From Arenibacter sp. 6A1 (lineage in GTDB: Bacteria; Bacteroidota; Bacteroidia; Flavobacteriales; Flavobacteriaceae), in NCBI RefSeq assembly GCF_012272855.1, contig NZ_JAAXCQ010000001.1:186001-250000 (forward strand): a stretch of 64,000 bases of DNA, read 5' to 3'. Under the pieces are notes generated by a model. That model was not told the DNA's origin. It searched no databases and saw only the letters and a list, made by a program, of their open reading frames with translations. The position numbers and the translations under genes are program-made. Shown piece by piece: positions 25,708-36,632 of the stretch (positions are counted from its first letter, which is position 1; each line of letters opens with the position of its first letter).

Positions 25708-28467
25708 ATGCCTCATTTTTATAAAACAACTATTCTATTCCTTCTTATTCTCGGGTTTTCCCTAAACCAAGGATGGGCGCAAGATGTTGTAATGAGCAGT
25801 ACTTCTTCTTCTATTACCACCACCAACGGCGCGTTGATTACCCTTAGCTTGAAATTAGAAAACAAGCGTAATACGCCCATAGCTACAAAACTCTCCTTTA
25901 CTTACGATGAAGAGGTTCTACGTTTTGTAAATATGTATCCCGATGGCTTTTCTTTAGCGCCCAACGAAACGCTATTTGTTCCAATAAAGGCCATCGTCTC
26001 TAGAAACGCCGCTTCTTTAGATAATGCTATTATTGGCCTGGGCTTATTATCCCTGGACGGGCAGTTGTTAAGCAAGCTGGACTTCCCTTTAAAAATAAAA
26101 GAGAAAAAATTAGTAAGACTGCAGCTATTAAATCAAAAACTTACTTTTGAAAAGGGAGGGGATACCCTTACTATTCCTGTTAAACTAAGCAATATGGGCA
26201 ACACTCCACAAAAGATTAACTTAGTCACTCGTTTTTTTGAAAAGTCGCACAAAAAAGATTTTGAATTACTGAAATTTAATTTGGAGGCCTTTAGAGATAC
26301 CCTACTCTATATCTGCAAAATTGTAGATAGTAAAACCCTTAAGGAAGACGAATTAAAAATAACGATTAAAGGGCTATATAGTGACGGCTCCATTTTTGGA
26401 AACAGTACCCTTTTCGCCAGTGCCATTAAAGAGTCGAGACGCTTTAAGCATCGGACAGAAGGGCTAAACCCTAGCAGCATGGCACGAAACAACCAAATAC
26501 GTATTAGTATATTAAAAAATGGTGATTACTATCAATACTACCTATTGGCCAATAACCAGTTTAATTTAAAAAAAGGCACTTTGGAGTCCAACCTAGATAT
26601 TAACTACATGGCCAATAACCAGCAGTATCTTATTCGAAATTCAAGACTTTCCTACGACTCGGAGTTTTATGGTCTTAGCGCTGGCAACATATATAATTCC
26701 ACTGGTTTATTAAACCTAAACGGGCGCGGGGGTAGCGCTTATTATGAAGACCCAAACAATAGAATTGAATTGGGGGCTTTGGATAAGACCTATAATTTAA
26801 TGGACGCCCGTAATGCCAGTAACGGAAGATCGGCGTGGGCAAATTTCACCCATAATGGTGGCTGGTTAAATAAGGGGTATGAAGTTTCTATGCTCTATGA
26901 TACCGATGCCTTTAATAATTCTAAAAGCTATATAGCCGCAACAAAAGCCAGTATTCTAGACCAAGAAAATTTAAAGCTTCGGATAGGTGGCGCGCTATCG
27001 CAATTGCAATCTACAGGGAGCGAAAACGATTCAGAACTAGGGGGTATCGGAGAATTAAACTTCTTGGCCAAAAATGAAAATTTATCTTTTTCAAGTACCA
27101 ACACCTATAGCAGCGCTTATTTTGCAGGATATCAAAGAGGGGCCTTTAATACCAGCGAAAGAATTAGCTATTCTAAGGAAAATTACAACCTATGGGGGTC
27201 TTATAACCTATACCGGTATTCCCCTAAACCCTTTGGGGACAACTATTTTATGAGTTCCGATTTTTTAAATCAACGCTTTGATATAGGGGTATCCAAAAGT
27301 TTTAAAAATTTCCATCTCTCCTTAACCCCTACTTTGGTCAAGGAAAAAAGAAATGAGCTAGAAACTGCCTTTCAAAATTCTGAAAGCTATCAAATGACTA
27401 CCAAGGATATTATGTTCGGATTTAGTTTTTCCGATTTTCACAGCAAACAAAATCTGTCTTTAAATATAACCGGGGGTATTTTCCATTCGAACATGAACCC
27501 TGATTATCAGAAACATCTAAAAAGCTCCTTAAACTACAGCTATAAAAACTTTAGGGTGCATGCTTATTATCAAAAAAACCAGTTCCAAATAGGCGAAATT
27601 ATTTCCCTATCCCGCTTAGGGACCCAAAAGGGCTATGAATTATTTAGTATAATGCCCTCATACCATCATGATTTTTGGGACAAAAAACTCCAATTACGAG
27701 CAGGCTTCAACTATAATAAAACACCCTTTGGTCCGGCACAGATAAATTTTAACGGCAGGGCAGATTACCACTTCAATAAAAATTTAAAACTGTTCTTTAA
27801 CACCTACTATTCCGGGTTTGAATATAATTATTACCAAACTGCCACCATGGAGTTTGGGGTGGTAAAAAGTTTTTCGAAGATTTTAATGGATGAAAAAAAG
27901 CACCAATTACAGGTGTATGTATACCGTACCCTTGATACGGGGAAGGGCCTTCAAAAAGTAGCTGCTGAGGGAGAAATGGTCTTTATTGACAACAAAGCCT
28001 TTAGGACCAACGACAAAGGTATCATCACCTATAAAAAATTACCAGAGGGCACTTATAAGGTTCATGTTTCTAGCAAAAAAGACTGGTATGTTGCCGATGC
28101 TCGAGTAGATTTATTTGAAAATAAAACCATTGCTATGGAACTGACCAAAACGAGTACTATAATGGGCAAAGTGGGTTATAAATTTACCGCATTAAGCTAT
28201 AAAACGTCCAAGGAGCTACACGGCTTCCCTATTATTTTGACCGATAAGGACGGAGATACACATTACACCAGAACGGATAACAATGGAAATTTTAGGCTGT
28301 ATGTGCCCGAAGGCAGTTATACCATACAATTAGACAAACCTGCATATTTAGATATGATAGAAGTACCGGACAACCACCAAAACCTTGAGGTAAAATCCGG
28401 TGAGTTACAGCAGGTGAAATTCACCCTGAACATAAAAGAGCGACGCGTAATTCGCAAAAAATTCTAA
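25708..28467 (+). CDS. Usher-like outer-membrane protein of the fibre cluster
   Basis: The 919-residue product has a signal peptide (to about residue 25). It has two N-terminal beta-sandwich regions (about 25-135 and 135-245), and a long region (about 260-760) of short alternating strands rich in Tyr, Asn and Gly (for example NGRGGSAYYEDPNNRIELG), as in a large outer-membrane barrel. Two carboxypeptidase-regulatory-like domains follow (about 750-830 and 830-910; FIDNKAFRTNDKGIITYKKL and TRTDNNGNFRLYVPEGSY). Canonical FimD signatures are not obvious, but barrel size and position after chaperone and subunits fit an usher. Possible alternatives are a TonB-independent barrel transporter. Confidence 0.65.
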   Translation: MPHFYKTTILFLLILGFSLNQGWAQDVVMSSTSSSITTTNGALITLSLKLENKRNTPIATKLSFTYDEEVLRFVNMYPDGFSLAPNETLFVPIKAIVSRNAASLDNAIIGLGLLSLDGQLLSKLDFPLKIKEKKLVRLQLLNQKLTFEKGGDTLTIPVKLSNMGNTPQKINLVTRFFEKSHKKDFELLKFNLEAFRDTLLYICKIVDSKTLKEDELKITIKGLYSDGSIFGNSTLFASAIKESRRFKHRTEGLNPSSMARNNQIRISILKNGDYYQYYLLANNQFNLKKGTLESNLDINYMANNQQYLIRNSRLSYDSEFYGLSAGNIYNSTGLLNLNGRGGSAYYEDPNNRIELGALDKTYNLMDARNASNGRSAWANFTHNGGWLNKGYEVSMLYDTDAFNNSKSYIAATKASILDQENLKLRIGGALSQLQSTGSENDSELGGIGELNFLAKNENLSFSSTNTYSSAYFAGYQRGAFNTSERISYSKENYNLWGSYNLYRYSPKPFGDNYFMSSDFLNQRFDIGVSKSFKNFHLSLTPTLVKEKRNELETAFQNSESYQMTTKDIMFGFSFSDFHSKQNLSLNITGGIFHSNMNPDYQKHLKSSLNYSYKNFRVHAYYQKNQFQIGEIISLSRLGTQKGYELFSIMPSYHHDFWDKKLQLRAGFNYNKTPFGPAQINFNGRADYHFNKNLKLFFNTYYSGFEYNYYQTATMEFGVVKSFSKILMDEKKHQLQVYVYRTLDTGKGLQKVAAEGEMVFIDNKAFRTNDKGIITYKKLPEGTYKVHVSSKKDWYVADARVDLFENKTIAMELTKTSTIMGKVGYKFTALSYKTSKELHGFPIILTDKDGDTHYTRTDNNGNFRLYVPEGSYTIQLDKPAYLDMIEVPDNHQNLEVKSGELQQVKFTLNIKERRVIRKKF

Positions 28468-28692
28468 TGGCACGCTAGCCTAGTGAACAAGGTAAGCAAA
28501 GCCCTCAACCTGGTAGCTGTTTTTTTTTAAAAATTAAAGCAACTCAAGTAGTAGCCAAAGTACTTTGGTTTCTTAATTCAGCCTCCTATTCTATTTTTAG
28601 CAGTTCGTCCTACTAATTCTACAAATCGGTAGCAAAAGATTTCTTATAGTCCTTTTTATAACGAACTTGATACTAACTAAAAAACGCATACT

Positions 28693-29325
28693 ATGAAGCT
28701 TTTGATCATTGGCGGGACAGGAAAAACGGGACGTCAACTTATAGCGCAGGCACTAGAACAAGGACATGAGGTAACTGCCATGGTACGCCAACCCGATAAG
28801 GTAAAGTTGACTCATTCCCACCTTCGAGTATGTAAAGGCAACGTGCTATCGTTACAGGACTTAGGAGCGGCCGTTAAAAACCAAGACGCTGTACTATCGG
28901 CACTTGGACATAAACGGTTCTTTATTAAAACCAGCATCCTGTCTCAAAGCAGCAAGAATCTAATTTTGGCCATGGAAAAACAGCACGTAAAGCGTCTTAT
29001 AGCCATTACTTCCTTAGGAATTAACGATAGTCGGTATAAACTTGGGCTATATTATACCCTTTTTGTGATCCCGGTAATTCTATGGTTTTATTTTAAGGAT
29101 AAATCCAAACAAGAAAAGCTTATCATGCAAAGTAATTTGGAATGGATTATTGTTCGTCCTGGACAACTGACCAATGGAAAAAAGAAATCCAATTACCAAG
29201 ATGGAGAAAAATTAGGCCATTATATTCTTACTCCTTGCATCTCTAGGGCCAGTGTAGCCGACTTTATGCTAAAACAATTGTATGACAACACCTATGTACA
29301 CAAAACTCCCACTATAATAAATTGA
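28693..29325 (+). CDS. NAD(P)-binding atypical SDR (NmrA-like) protein
   Basis: The 210-residue Rossmann-fold protein begins MKLLIIGGTGKTGRQLIAQAL, the glycine-rich dinucleotide motif GGTGKTG of atypical short-chain dehydrogenases. AVLSALGH near residue 72 and ITSLGIND near 110 follow, with IIVRPGQLTNG near 150. Such proteins reduce flavins, quinones or biliverdin, or act as redox sensors; the substrate cannot be inferred. It stands alone after the fibre cluster, separated by 225 bp with no clear terminator. Confidence 0.85.
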   Translation: MKLLIIGGTGKTGRQLIAQALEQGHEVTAMVRQPDKVKLTHSHLRVCKGNVLSLQDLGAAVKNQDAVLSALGHKRFFIKTSILSQSSKNLILAMEKQHVKRLIAITSLGINDSRYKLGLYYTLFVIPVILWFYFKDKSKQEKLIMQSNLEWIIVRPGQLTNGKKKSNYQDGEKLGHYILTPCISRASVADFMLKQLYDNTYVHKTPTIIN

Positions 29326-29395
29326 TTTGGATATAGGCAAAGGCGTTTCACATCTTATCCTAGGACGAAACCTTCTTCCATACTGGTTTATTCAT

Positions 29396-29403
29396 TAATT
29401 TTG
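29396..29403 (+). promoter_or_regulatory. -7 promoter box (TAATTTTG)
   Basis: TAATTTTG matches TAnnTTTG and lies 50 bp before the acetyltransferase start chosen here (29453). No clear -33 TTTG. Confidence 0.45.
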
Positions 29404-29452
29404 TAGCTTATCAAATCACTTATATTACTGGGCCTTGGTCCACTTTACTACT

Positions 29453-30028
29453 ATGAATACTACATTAACTTTTAGAACCGCAAAACCAGCAGACAAAACT
29501 TTTGTTGCTCCGCTTATGATTCAGGCCATGGAAGAATTGGCCTTAAAATTTGTGAATGGGAAACAGACCTCTGATGCGGTTGCTGTTTTTGAGCATTTTT
29601 TTGCACAGCCCCAAAACATCTATAGCTACGAAAACACCTTGGTAGCCGAAGACCATACGGGGATTGTAGGTTCTATCACCGCTTACGACGGAGGTCTGTT
29701 TCAGCAACTGCGACAGTCCTTTACAACATACTTAAAGGAGCATTACAACTTTAGCATGGCCTTGGAAAATGAAACTACGGAAGGGGAATATTATATTGAT
29801 ACCATCAGTGTAGCGCCCAACAAACAGGGCTTGGGAATAGGAAAAGGGCTTATCAGCACTTTAATACAACATGCTACAAAAAGAGGCTACCACAACATAG
29901 GCTTATTGGTCGATGTTTCTAACCCCAATGCTAAACGCTTGTATGAAAAGTTGGGCTTTACGACCATGGGGATCAAAACCCTCTTGGGCGAAGCTTATGA
30001 GCATATGGTGTACCAAGTGGGAGCTTAA
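29453..30028 (+). CDS. GNAT family N-acetyltransferase
   Basis: The 191-residue protein has the GNAT acetyl-CoA-binding motif A, with YYIDTISVAPNKQGLGIGKG (about residues 118-137; the key Q/R-x-x-G-x-G/A is QGLGIG), and motif B with LVDVSNPNAKRLYEKLGF at 160-177. The start at 29453 (MNTTLTFRTAKPADK) suits the fold; a TTG in frame 18 bases upstream is possible. The substrate is unknown. The gene ends before a bidirectional terminator shared with the thi operon. Confidence 0.9.
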   Translation: MNTTLTFRTAKPADKTFVAPLMIQAMEELALKFVNGKQTSDAVAVFEHFFAQPQNIYSYENTLVAEDHTGIVGSITAYDGGLFQQLRQSFTTYLKEHYNFSMALENETTEGEYYIDTISVAPNKQGLGIGKGLISTLIQHATKRGYHNIGLLVDVSNPNAKRLYEKLGFTTMGIKTLLGEAYEHMVYQVGA

Positions 30029-30043
30029 TATTTTTTTCACTCT

Positions 30044-30090
30044 TAAAAAACCACAACCATGGTAGCTATAGTATGGTTGTGGTGTTTTTT
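30044..30090. terminator. Bidirectional intrinsic terminator between GNAT gene and thi operon
   Basis: ACCACAACCAT (30050-30060) and ATGGTTGTGGT (30073-30083) form a perfect 11-bp stem. Six T residues follow on the plus strand (30085-30090) and six on the minus strand (30044-30049). It overlaps the thiH stop codon. Confidence 0.9.
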
Positions 30091-31192
30091 ATAAATAATG
30101 TTCCCAGTCTTTCCAAACCACCTCTAGACCCTGCGCCTTTAACATCTCAGTTACGGCTTCGGTACTGCGTTCATCAGAAATCTCGAACTGTTCCAAGGAT
30201 TGTTTTTCTACTGTATAGCCCCCGGGGTTGGTTTTAGATTCTGCACTGATAGAGGTAATCCCCAAATTAACGATATGGTTTCTAAATATTTCACTTTCTC
30301 GGGTCGAAATAGAAAGCTCTACATCCTCATCTAAGAGTCTATAGGCACAAATAAGCTGTACCAAATGGGGATCTGTCATAGCTACTTTTGGCTCTAATCC
30401 CCCGGAATGGGGTCTTAGTCTAGGAAATGAAATAGAATACTTTGTTTTCCAATAGGTCTTTTGGAGATATTTTAGATGCAGGGCCGTAAAAAAACTATCG
30501 GCACGCCAGTCTTCCAAACCAAATAATGCGCCAAGGCCAATTTTATGCACCCCTGCCTTTCCCAACCTATCGGGCGTCGCCAACCGATAATCAAAATTGG
30601 ATTTTTTTCCTTTGGGATGGTGTTTTTTATATTCATCCCTATGATAGGTTTCCTGGTATACCAACACCGCATAGAGGCCGCTACTCTTCAGTAACTCATA
30701 ATCTTCCTGATCTAAAGGCTGTACTTCTATAGTGATATTAGAGAAGTGCGAACGAATCAGTTGAATAGCATTCTCTAAGTAAGCTACCTCTACGGTAGTA
30801 TTGGCTTCCCCGGTGACCAGTAAAATATGGTCGTAGCCTTTAGATTTTATATAAGCTACTTCTTGTAGTATTTCTTTATCGCTAAGGGTTCTTCTAGGGA
30901 TTTTATTGGTCAGGCTAAAGCCGCAATAGGTACAGATATTTTGGCATTCGTTGCTCAAATACATGGGCGAATACATTTGTATGGTATTCCCGAAGCGTTT
31001 TTTAGTAAGCATACGGCTTAACTGCGCCATTTCTTCTAAAAAGGGGGCCGCTGCCGGAGAAATCAAAGCCTTAAAGTCTTCCAAATTTCGGTTCGGATTA
31101 TCTAAAGCGTTTCTTACGTCCCTTGTTGTTTTAGCATAGATGCTTTTTAGGGTTTCGTCCCAATTATAGGTATCGAATAATTCTTGAAACAT
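30089..31192 (-). CDS. thiH: 2-iminoacetate synthase (thiazole synthesis)
   Basis: This radical SAM enzyme cleaves tyrosine to give dehydroglycine (2-iminoacetate) and p-cresol for the thiazole ring of thiamine in anaerobic-type pathways. The 367-residue protein carries the radical SAM cluster motif CQNICTYCGF (CxxxCxxC) near residue 82, and HSGGLEPKV and the ThiH C-terminal region around NPGGYTV are present. It is the last gene of the operon, 7 bp after thiG. Presence of ThiH rather than ThiO shows the tyrosine-dependent branch. Confidence 0.93.
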   Translation of the reverse strand: MFQELFDTYNWDETLKSIYAKTTRDVRNALDNPNRNLEDFKALISPAAAPFLEEMAQLSRMLTKKRFGNTIQMYSPMYLSNECQNICTYCGFSLTNKIPRRTLSDKEILQEVAYIKSKGYDHILLVTGEANTTVEVAYLENAIQLIRSHFSNITIEVQPLDQEDYELLKSSGLYAVLVYQETYHRDEYKKHHPKGKKSNFDYRLATPDRLGKAGVHKIGLGALFGLEDWRADSFFTALHLKYLQKTYWKTKYSISFPRLRPHSGGLEPKVAMTDPHLVQLICAYRLLDEDVELSISTRESEIFRNHIVNLGITSISAESKTNPGGYTVEKQSLEQFEISDERSTEAVTEMLKAQGLEVVWKDWEHYL

Positions 31193-31199
31193 GGGCTAT

Positions 31200-31976
31200 C
31201 TAATTACTTAAAAAGCTGGTTAGTGGACTACTAGCGGCCGCCATTTGAACTACGGGTGCCAATTTGGCCTTATAGGCAATTCTACCGGCCTCTACGGCCA
31301 TTTTAAAGGCTTTTGCCATAGCTACGGGGTTCTGGGATACTGCAATAGCCGTGTTCACTAAGACCGCATCGGCCCCTATCTCCATGGCCAAGGCGGCATG
31401 GGACGGACTTCCGATTCCGGCATCTACGATGACAGGCACCTTGCTTTGGGCTATTATTATTTCTAAAAACTCCAAGGTTTTTAAACCCTTATTACTTCCT
31501 ATGGGAGCTCCTAAAGGCATTACACATTGTACCCCAACATCTTCTAGTCGTTTGCACAAAACAGGATCGGCATGGATATAGGGCATGACCACAAACCCAA
31601 GCTTTACCAGTTCCTCGGCTGCCTTTAAGGTTTCTATAGGATCTGGTAATAAGTATTTGGGATCGGGATGTATTTCTAATTTTATCCAATTTGTCTCGAG
31701 GGCCTCCCTAGCCAATTGAGCAGCAAAAACAGCTTCTTTTGCCGTTCTTACTCCAGAAGTATTGGGTAACAAACTGATGTTTGGGTGCTTGAGATGGGCT
31801 AAAATATCATCGTTTTTATCCTTTACATCTACCCGCTTAAGAGCCACGGTGGCCAACTCGCTTTCCGAGGCCAACAAGGCTTCCTTCATTAAAAGGGAGG
31901 TGCTAAATTTACCAGTTCCGGTAAACAATCTAGAATTAAATTCCTTTCCTGCAATGGTGAGTATATCGTTGTTCAT
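31200..31976 (-). CDS. thiG: Thiazole synthase
   Basis: The enzyme forms the thiazole phosphate from deoxyxylulose-5-phosphate, dehydroglycine and ThiS-thiocarboxylate. The 258-residue TIM barrel begins [24 protein letters not shown], and the Schiff-base lysine lies in VALKRVDV (near residue 46). [24 protein letters not shown] near 180 forms the phosphate site. It sits between thiE and thiH in the operon and is functionally paired with thiH and thiS. Confidence 0.95.
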   Translation of the reverse strand: MNNDILTIAGKEFNSRLFTGTGKFSTSLLMKEALLASESELATVALKRVDVKDKNDDILAHLKHPNISLLPNTSGVRTAKEAVFAAQLAREALETNWIKLEIHPDPKYLLPDPIETLKAAEELVKLGFVVMPYIHADPVLCKRLEDVGVQCVMPLGAPIGSNKGLKTLEFLEIIIAQSKVPVIVDAGIGSPSHAALAMEIGADAVLVNTAIAVSQNPVAMAKAFKMAVEAGRIAYKAKLAPVVQMAAASSPLTSFLSN

Positions 31977-31994
31977 GAATGCTTTTTAGTTATT

Positions 31995-32651
31995 TTAATA
32001 CTGTGTATTTTCTATGCTCCTAGTCGCCTTATACCCCTCTTGGACATATTGTCTTAGTTGGCCTATTCTTTCTGCCGATGTATTGGTTAGAAGTCCGGAT
32101 ACGGCAAGGCCATAAACTCCGGTTTCAAACAACACCTCAACATCTTCCTCTACAATTCCCCCTATGGCGTACACAGGCACCTTATGCCCATTATCCCTAA
32201 GAGATGAAACTATCTTTTGGATACCGTCTGCCCCCAAAACTGGACTTAGGTTCTTTTTGGTGGCCGTAAACTTATAGGGGCCCAATCCAATATAATCGAC
32301 ACCCGCCTTTATGAGCTCTAAACAATCTTCCAAAGTATTGGCGGTACCCCCAATTATTTTAGTAGTTCCCAACAGTAAACGGGCATCGGCAATATCGCTA
32401 TCGGTCTTCCCTAAGTGTACGCCATCGGCATTGATGGCATGTGCTATTTTGGGGTGATCGTTTATTATTAAGCATGTATCGTTACCATTACAAATTAACT
32501 TTGCCGCAATGGCGGTTTCAAGAATCTGATCTTGGGGTATTTCTTTTAATCGCAGTTGTACCAAGCGGCAACCGCCTCGCACAGCTGTTTCTATATTTGT
32601 TAAGTGTTCCTCGGGAGTTTTTCCCTGGGAGATATAATATAAATGATTCAT
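31995..32651 (-). CDS. thiE: Thiamine phosphate synthase
   Basis: The 218-residue TIM barrel couples hydroxymethylpyrimidine diphosphate to thiazole phosphate. Typical motifs are VQLRLKE (residue about 31), INDHPKIAHAINADGVHLG (about 61-79), IIGGTANT in place of the common IGxS, and DYIGLGPYKFTATKK. The catalytic layout is complete. It lies 18 bp after thiG on the complement side and is distinct from the shorter paralogue at 33414. Confidence 0.92.
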   Translation of the reverse strand: MNHLYYISQGKTPEEHLTNIETAVRGGCRLVQLRLKEIPQDQILETAIAAKLICNGNDTCLIINDHPKIAHAINADGVHLGKTDSDIADARLLLGTTKIIGGTANTLEDCLELIKAGVDYIGLGPYKFTATKKNLSPVLGADGIQKIVSSLRDNGHKVPVYAIGGIVEEDVEVLFETGVYGLAVSGLLTNTSAERIGQLRQYVQEGYKATRSIENTQY

Positions 32652-32661
32652 TTTCTTTTTT

Positions 32662-33405
32662 TCAGTGATAGCCCAATAGGCTGGAATTAGAGTTCAGAAA
32701 GGATTCTATATTGATTTTAGCCTTTTCACAGGCTTGATGCAAGGGTTGCCCTAATGCCAAATAACTCGCTATATAAGAAGACAGTACACAACCAGATCCG
32801 TGTTTTGGAAAAACCTTATCGACCTTTGGAAGAAAGCTATGCACCTCATCGTTCTTTAGATATAATACATCTTCTCCTCTTCGGTTTGGATGATGTCCGC
32901 CTTTCAGTAAAAGGTTGGTTCTTTGGGTGATTTCGGCTATATTTTTAGCGATATCCCGGTCTGGAAATAAATCTTGCACCTCCAAATAATTAGGGGTCAG
33001 CAAGTATATTTTTTCTAAAACCTGATAGAATTCTGTCGTATCCGAATCGTGGAAACAATAGGAAGTACTGGAAGAAAGGACAGGATCGAGCACTATTTTT
33101 ATCCCTTTATTTTTTTGATGCAAAAGGGTTAGAATACTGTTTAATACTGTCCAGTTTTCTACTACCCCAATTTTTACAACCGTTATGGTAAATCGTTCGA
33201 AAAGGATGTCTATTTGTTCCAATATAACCGCTAAGGGCGTCCAATAAACCGCCTTTAAAGACACATCGTTTTGGACGGTATTAGCGGTACAGACTGATAA
33301 ACCGTAACATTTTAAGGCCTCCATAGCTTTTATATCTGCGGTAATACCTGCACCACTTGAAGGATCTAGTCCGGCTATTGTCAATACATAAGGGCGATTA
33401 TCCAT
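32662..33405 (-). CDS. thiD: Hydroxymethylpyrimidine/phosphomethylpyrimidine kinase
   Basis: The 247-residue ribokinase-like enzyme phosphorylates HMP and HMP-P. Motifs are GLDPSSGAGITADIKA (residues about 13-28), VLDPVLSSSTSY near 110, LLTPNYLEV near 135, and the anion hole KHGSGCVLSSYIAS near 201-214, with the catalytic Cys in GSGC. It is located between thiE and the TenI-like gene in the operon; spacing of 10 and 8 bp indicates co-transcription. Confidence 0.94.
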   Translation of the reverse strand: MDNRPYVLTIAGLDPSSGAGITADIKAMEALKCYGLSVCTANTVQNDVSLKAVYWTPLAVILEQIDILFERFTITVVKIGVVENWTVLNSILTLLHQKNKGIKIVLDPVLSSSTSYCFHDSDTTEFYQVLEKIYLLTPNYLEVQDLFPDRDIAKNIAEITQRTNLLLKGGHHPNRRGEDVLYLKNDEVHSFLPKVDKVFPKHGSGCVLSSYIASYLALGQPLHQACEKAKINIESFLNSNSSLLGYH

Positions 33406-33413
33406 AAGTGAAT

Positions 33414-34013
33414 TTATTTAATGCATGCCCTATAGGCCTGTTGTATCCTTATAAAACTTTTTATAGGCTCCTTGGATTGCCATATAGCACCCAACACCCC
33501 AATACCGCTATATCCTAAAGCTACCGTCTGGGCTATTGTTTCCTCACGGATTCCCCCCAAACCGATGATCTTTTTGGGTACATGGCCTATGTTAAAGCCC
33601 TTCCCCTGATATCCTTGTTTGGAAATGGAAGTAAAAACCGGACTTAACAAACAGTAATCAAATGGAATTTTACAGTCAGACAAAGCCTCTGGTTCATGAA
33701 AAGAACTGCTAACTGTAAAGCCTTTGTCCCGATAGTTTTGCACATAGGGCAGCAGCCCTTCCTTTAAATCGGTTCGCAGCTGTTCTTTTAAATGTACTCC
33801 CTTTAGGGTGTATTCCTCGGCCAGGGCATGAAAACCATGCGTTACAATTCTGGCGTGGTATTCGGAATCGATTAGATCTAAAAACCGACGGCATTCTTCC
33901 AAGGATTTTGCAGGTTTCCTAAAGTGATAGCTTGCTAGGCCTGCTTTAAACAATTGGTTAAGGTGGGCGGTTTCATTTTCCAGGTCTTTTTCTGATGCTA
34001 TAAGAAGTATCAT
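33414..34013 (-). CDS. Second ThiE/TenI-family protein
   Basis: The 199-residue protein shows the ThiE/TenI fold (GVHLKEQL near residue 70, LSPVFTSISKQGYQGKGF near 125, IGLGGIREETIAQTVALGYSGIGVLGAIW near 155). The usual ThiE diphosphate-binding segment is less conserved than in the thiE at 31995. This favours a TenI-like thiazole tautomerase or a specialised phosphate synthase. Position between thiC and thiD supports a thiamine role. The final assignment between ThiE2 and TenI is an inference. Confidence 0.75.
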   Translation of the reverse strand: MILLIASEKDLENETAHLNQLFKAGLASYHFRKPAKSLEECRRFLDLIDSEYHARIVTHGFHALAEEYTLKGVHLKEQLRTDLKEGLLPYVQNYRDKGFTVSSSFHEPEALSDCKIPFDYCLLSPVFTSISKQGYQGKGFNIGHVPKKIIGLGGIREETIAQTVALGYSGIGVLGAIWQSKEPIKSFIRIQQAYRACIK

Positions 34014-34019
34014 ATTTAT

Positions 34020-34111
34020 GGGTTAGGGATTGCAGCGGCATCCTTTTTTATTTTTATAAAAAAGATATAGCGGAAAGCCCGACCACGCCATCTGATGGCG
34101 TGGGGACCTCC
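34020..34111 (-). repeat. Dispersed structured intergenic element, copy B (inside thi operon)
   Basis: It fills the gap between the thiC stop (34121) and the next gene (34013). In the transcribed sense it has CGCTATATC and GGATGCCGCTGCAATCCC blocks like the other copies. The outer stem has changed to GGGTT/GACCT with wobble pairs, one inner hairpin is CCACGCCATC/GATGGCGTGG, and the other is an A/T stem of about ten pairs. Base pairing is kept while sequence differs from copies A and C. Confidence 0.75.
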
Positions 34112-34120
34112 TAAAAAAGT

Positions 34121-35989
<1,869 letters not shown>

Positions 35990-36063
35990 TTATGGCACAG
36001 GCTACAAGGATTTTTCCTACAGCCCAAGCACAGTTATACTTCGTGTTAAAAAAATGGAACCTC

Positions 36064-36267
36064 CTAGCCGCCTTGAGTGGCAGTAATGACCAAAACCTTG
36101 TCGTTCTGACATAAACTGGTCTTGGACCAATGGGCTTTTGAAATGATTTGTTGATTTACAGCTACGGCAATGCCGTTCAAAGAAAATTGTAGCTGGTCCA
36201 AAACCTCGTCGAGCGAAGGAGGTGTTTTAAATTGATGCTCTTTGTCGTTTACTCTAATTGTAACCAT
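36064..36267 (-). CDS. thiS: Sulfur carrier protein ThiS
   Basis: The 67-residue ubiquitin-like protein ends in TQGG, the double glycine that is adenylated and converted to a thiocarboxylate. The core pattern ITIRVND-like start (MVTIRVNDKEH), GIAVAVNQQIISKAHW and NDKVLVITATQGG fits ThiS. It is the first gene behind the TPP riboswitch. The activating enzyme ThiF is not encoded in the window. Confidence 0.95.
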   Translation of the reverse strand: MVTIRVNDKEHQFKTPPSLDEVLDQLQFSLNGIAVAVNQQIISKAHWSKTSLCQNDKVLVITATQGG

Positions 36268-36360
36268 ACGAATAAAACCTTCCGCTTAGGAAAAGCCGTT
36301 TTTAACGTTCATAATTAAATTATGCAAACCAAAAAGGAAGTGTGTGGAAATATAAAAGTG

Positions 36361-36389
36361 CAGGGCACATCATTGCATGAAGGTGCCTG
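36361..36389 (-). promoter_or_regulatory. Probable expression-platform hairpin
   Basis: CAGGCACC and GGTGCCCTG-like arms (36382-36389 with 36361-36368, one bulge) lie just downstream of the TPP aptamer in the transcript. Without a strong U-run it may work as part of a switching stem rather than a plain terminator. Confidence 0.45.
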
Positions 36390-36390
36390 T

Positions 36391-36469
36391 AAATTTTCCC
36401 TACGTTGGTATCAACCAAATCAGGTTCTAAGGATATTTCTCAAACTATTGCTAGTTACTCCCAAAGTTT
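36391..36469 (-). ncRNA. TPP (thi-box) riboswitch
   Basis: On the minus strand the aptamer contains TTTGAGA (the CTGAGA position) and the near-consensus block CTTAGAACCTGATTTGG followed by TTGATACCAACGTAGGGAA. These are the hallmarks of the TPP element. The closing stem is AAACTTT with AAAATTT, with one mismatch. It precedes thiS by about 125 bp and would repress the whole thi operon when TPP is plentiful. Confidence 0.95.
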
Positions 36470-36632
36470 ACATGGCGAATATATCATTAAAAATTAAACT
36501 CCGCTAATTATTTACAATTTAAGCAGCTGTTGTGAATTTTATAAAGTCGCACTTTAAATGCTTTGGATAAGGCAATAGCCTATTTATACTTTCATCGCTA
36601 ATGACTACCTTTGTATGGTTTTTTAATATACT
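36470..36632. other. Intergenic region between thi riboswitch and mutS2-like gene
   Basis: Holds the unlocated thi promoter and the mutS2-like promoter box at 36606-36613. A minus-strand TAAACTTTG at the aptamer 5' end is one base too long for the consensus. No other element was seen. Confidence 0.5.
36606..36613 (+). promoter_or_regulatory. -7 promoter box (TACCTTTG)
   Basis: TACCTTTG matches TAnnTTTG and lies 19 bp before the mutS2-like start, leaving a leader of about 12 nt. Confidence 0.55.

Noticed and set aside
36322-36507. 61-residue plus-strand frame over the thi leader
   Set aside because: It is antisense to the TPP aptamer and expression platform, whose conserved bases explain the sequence.
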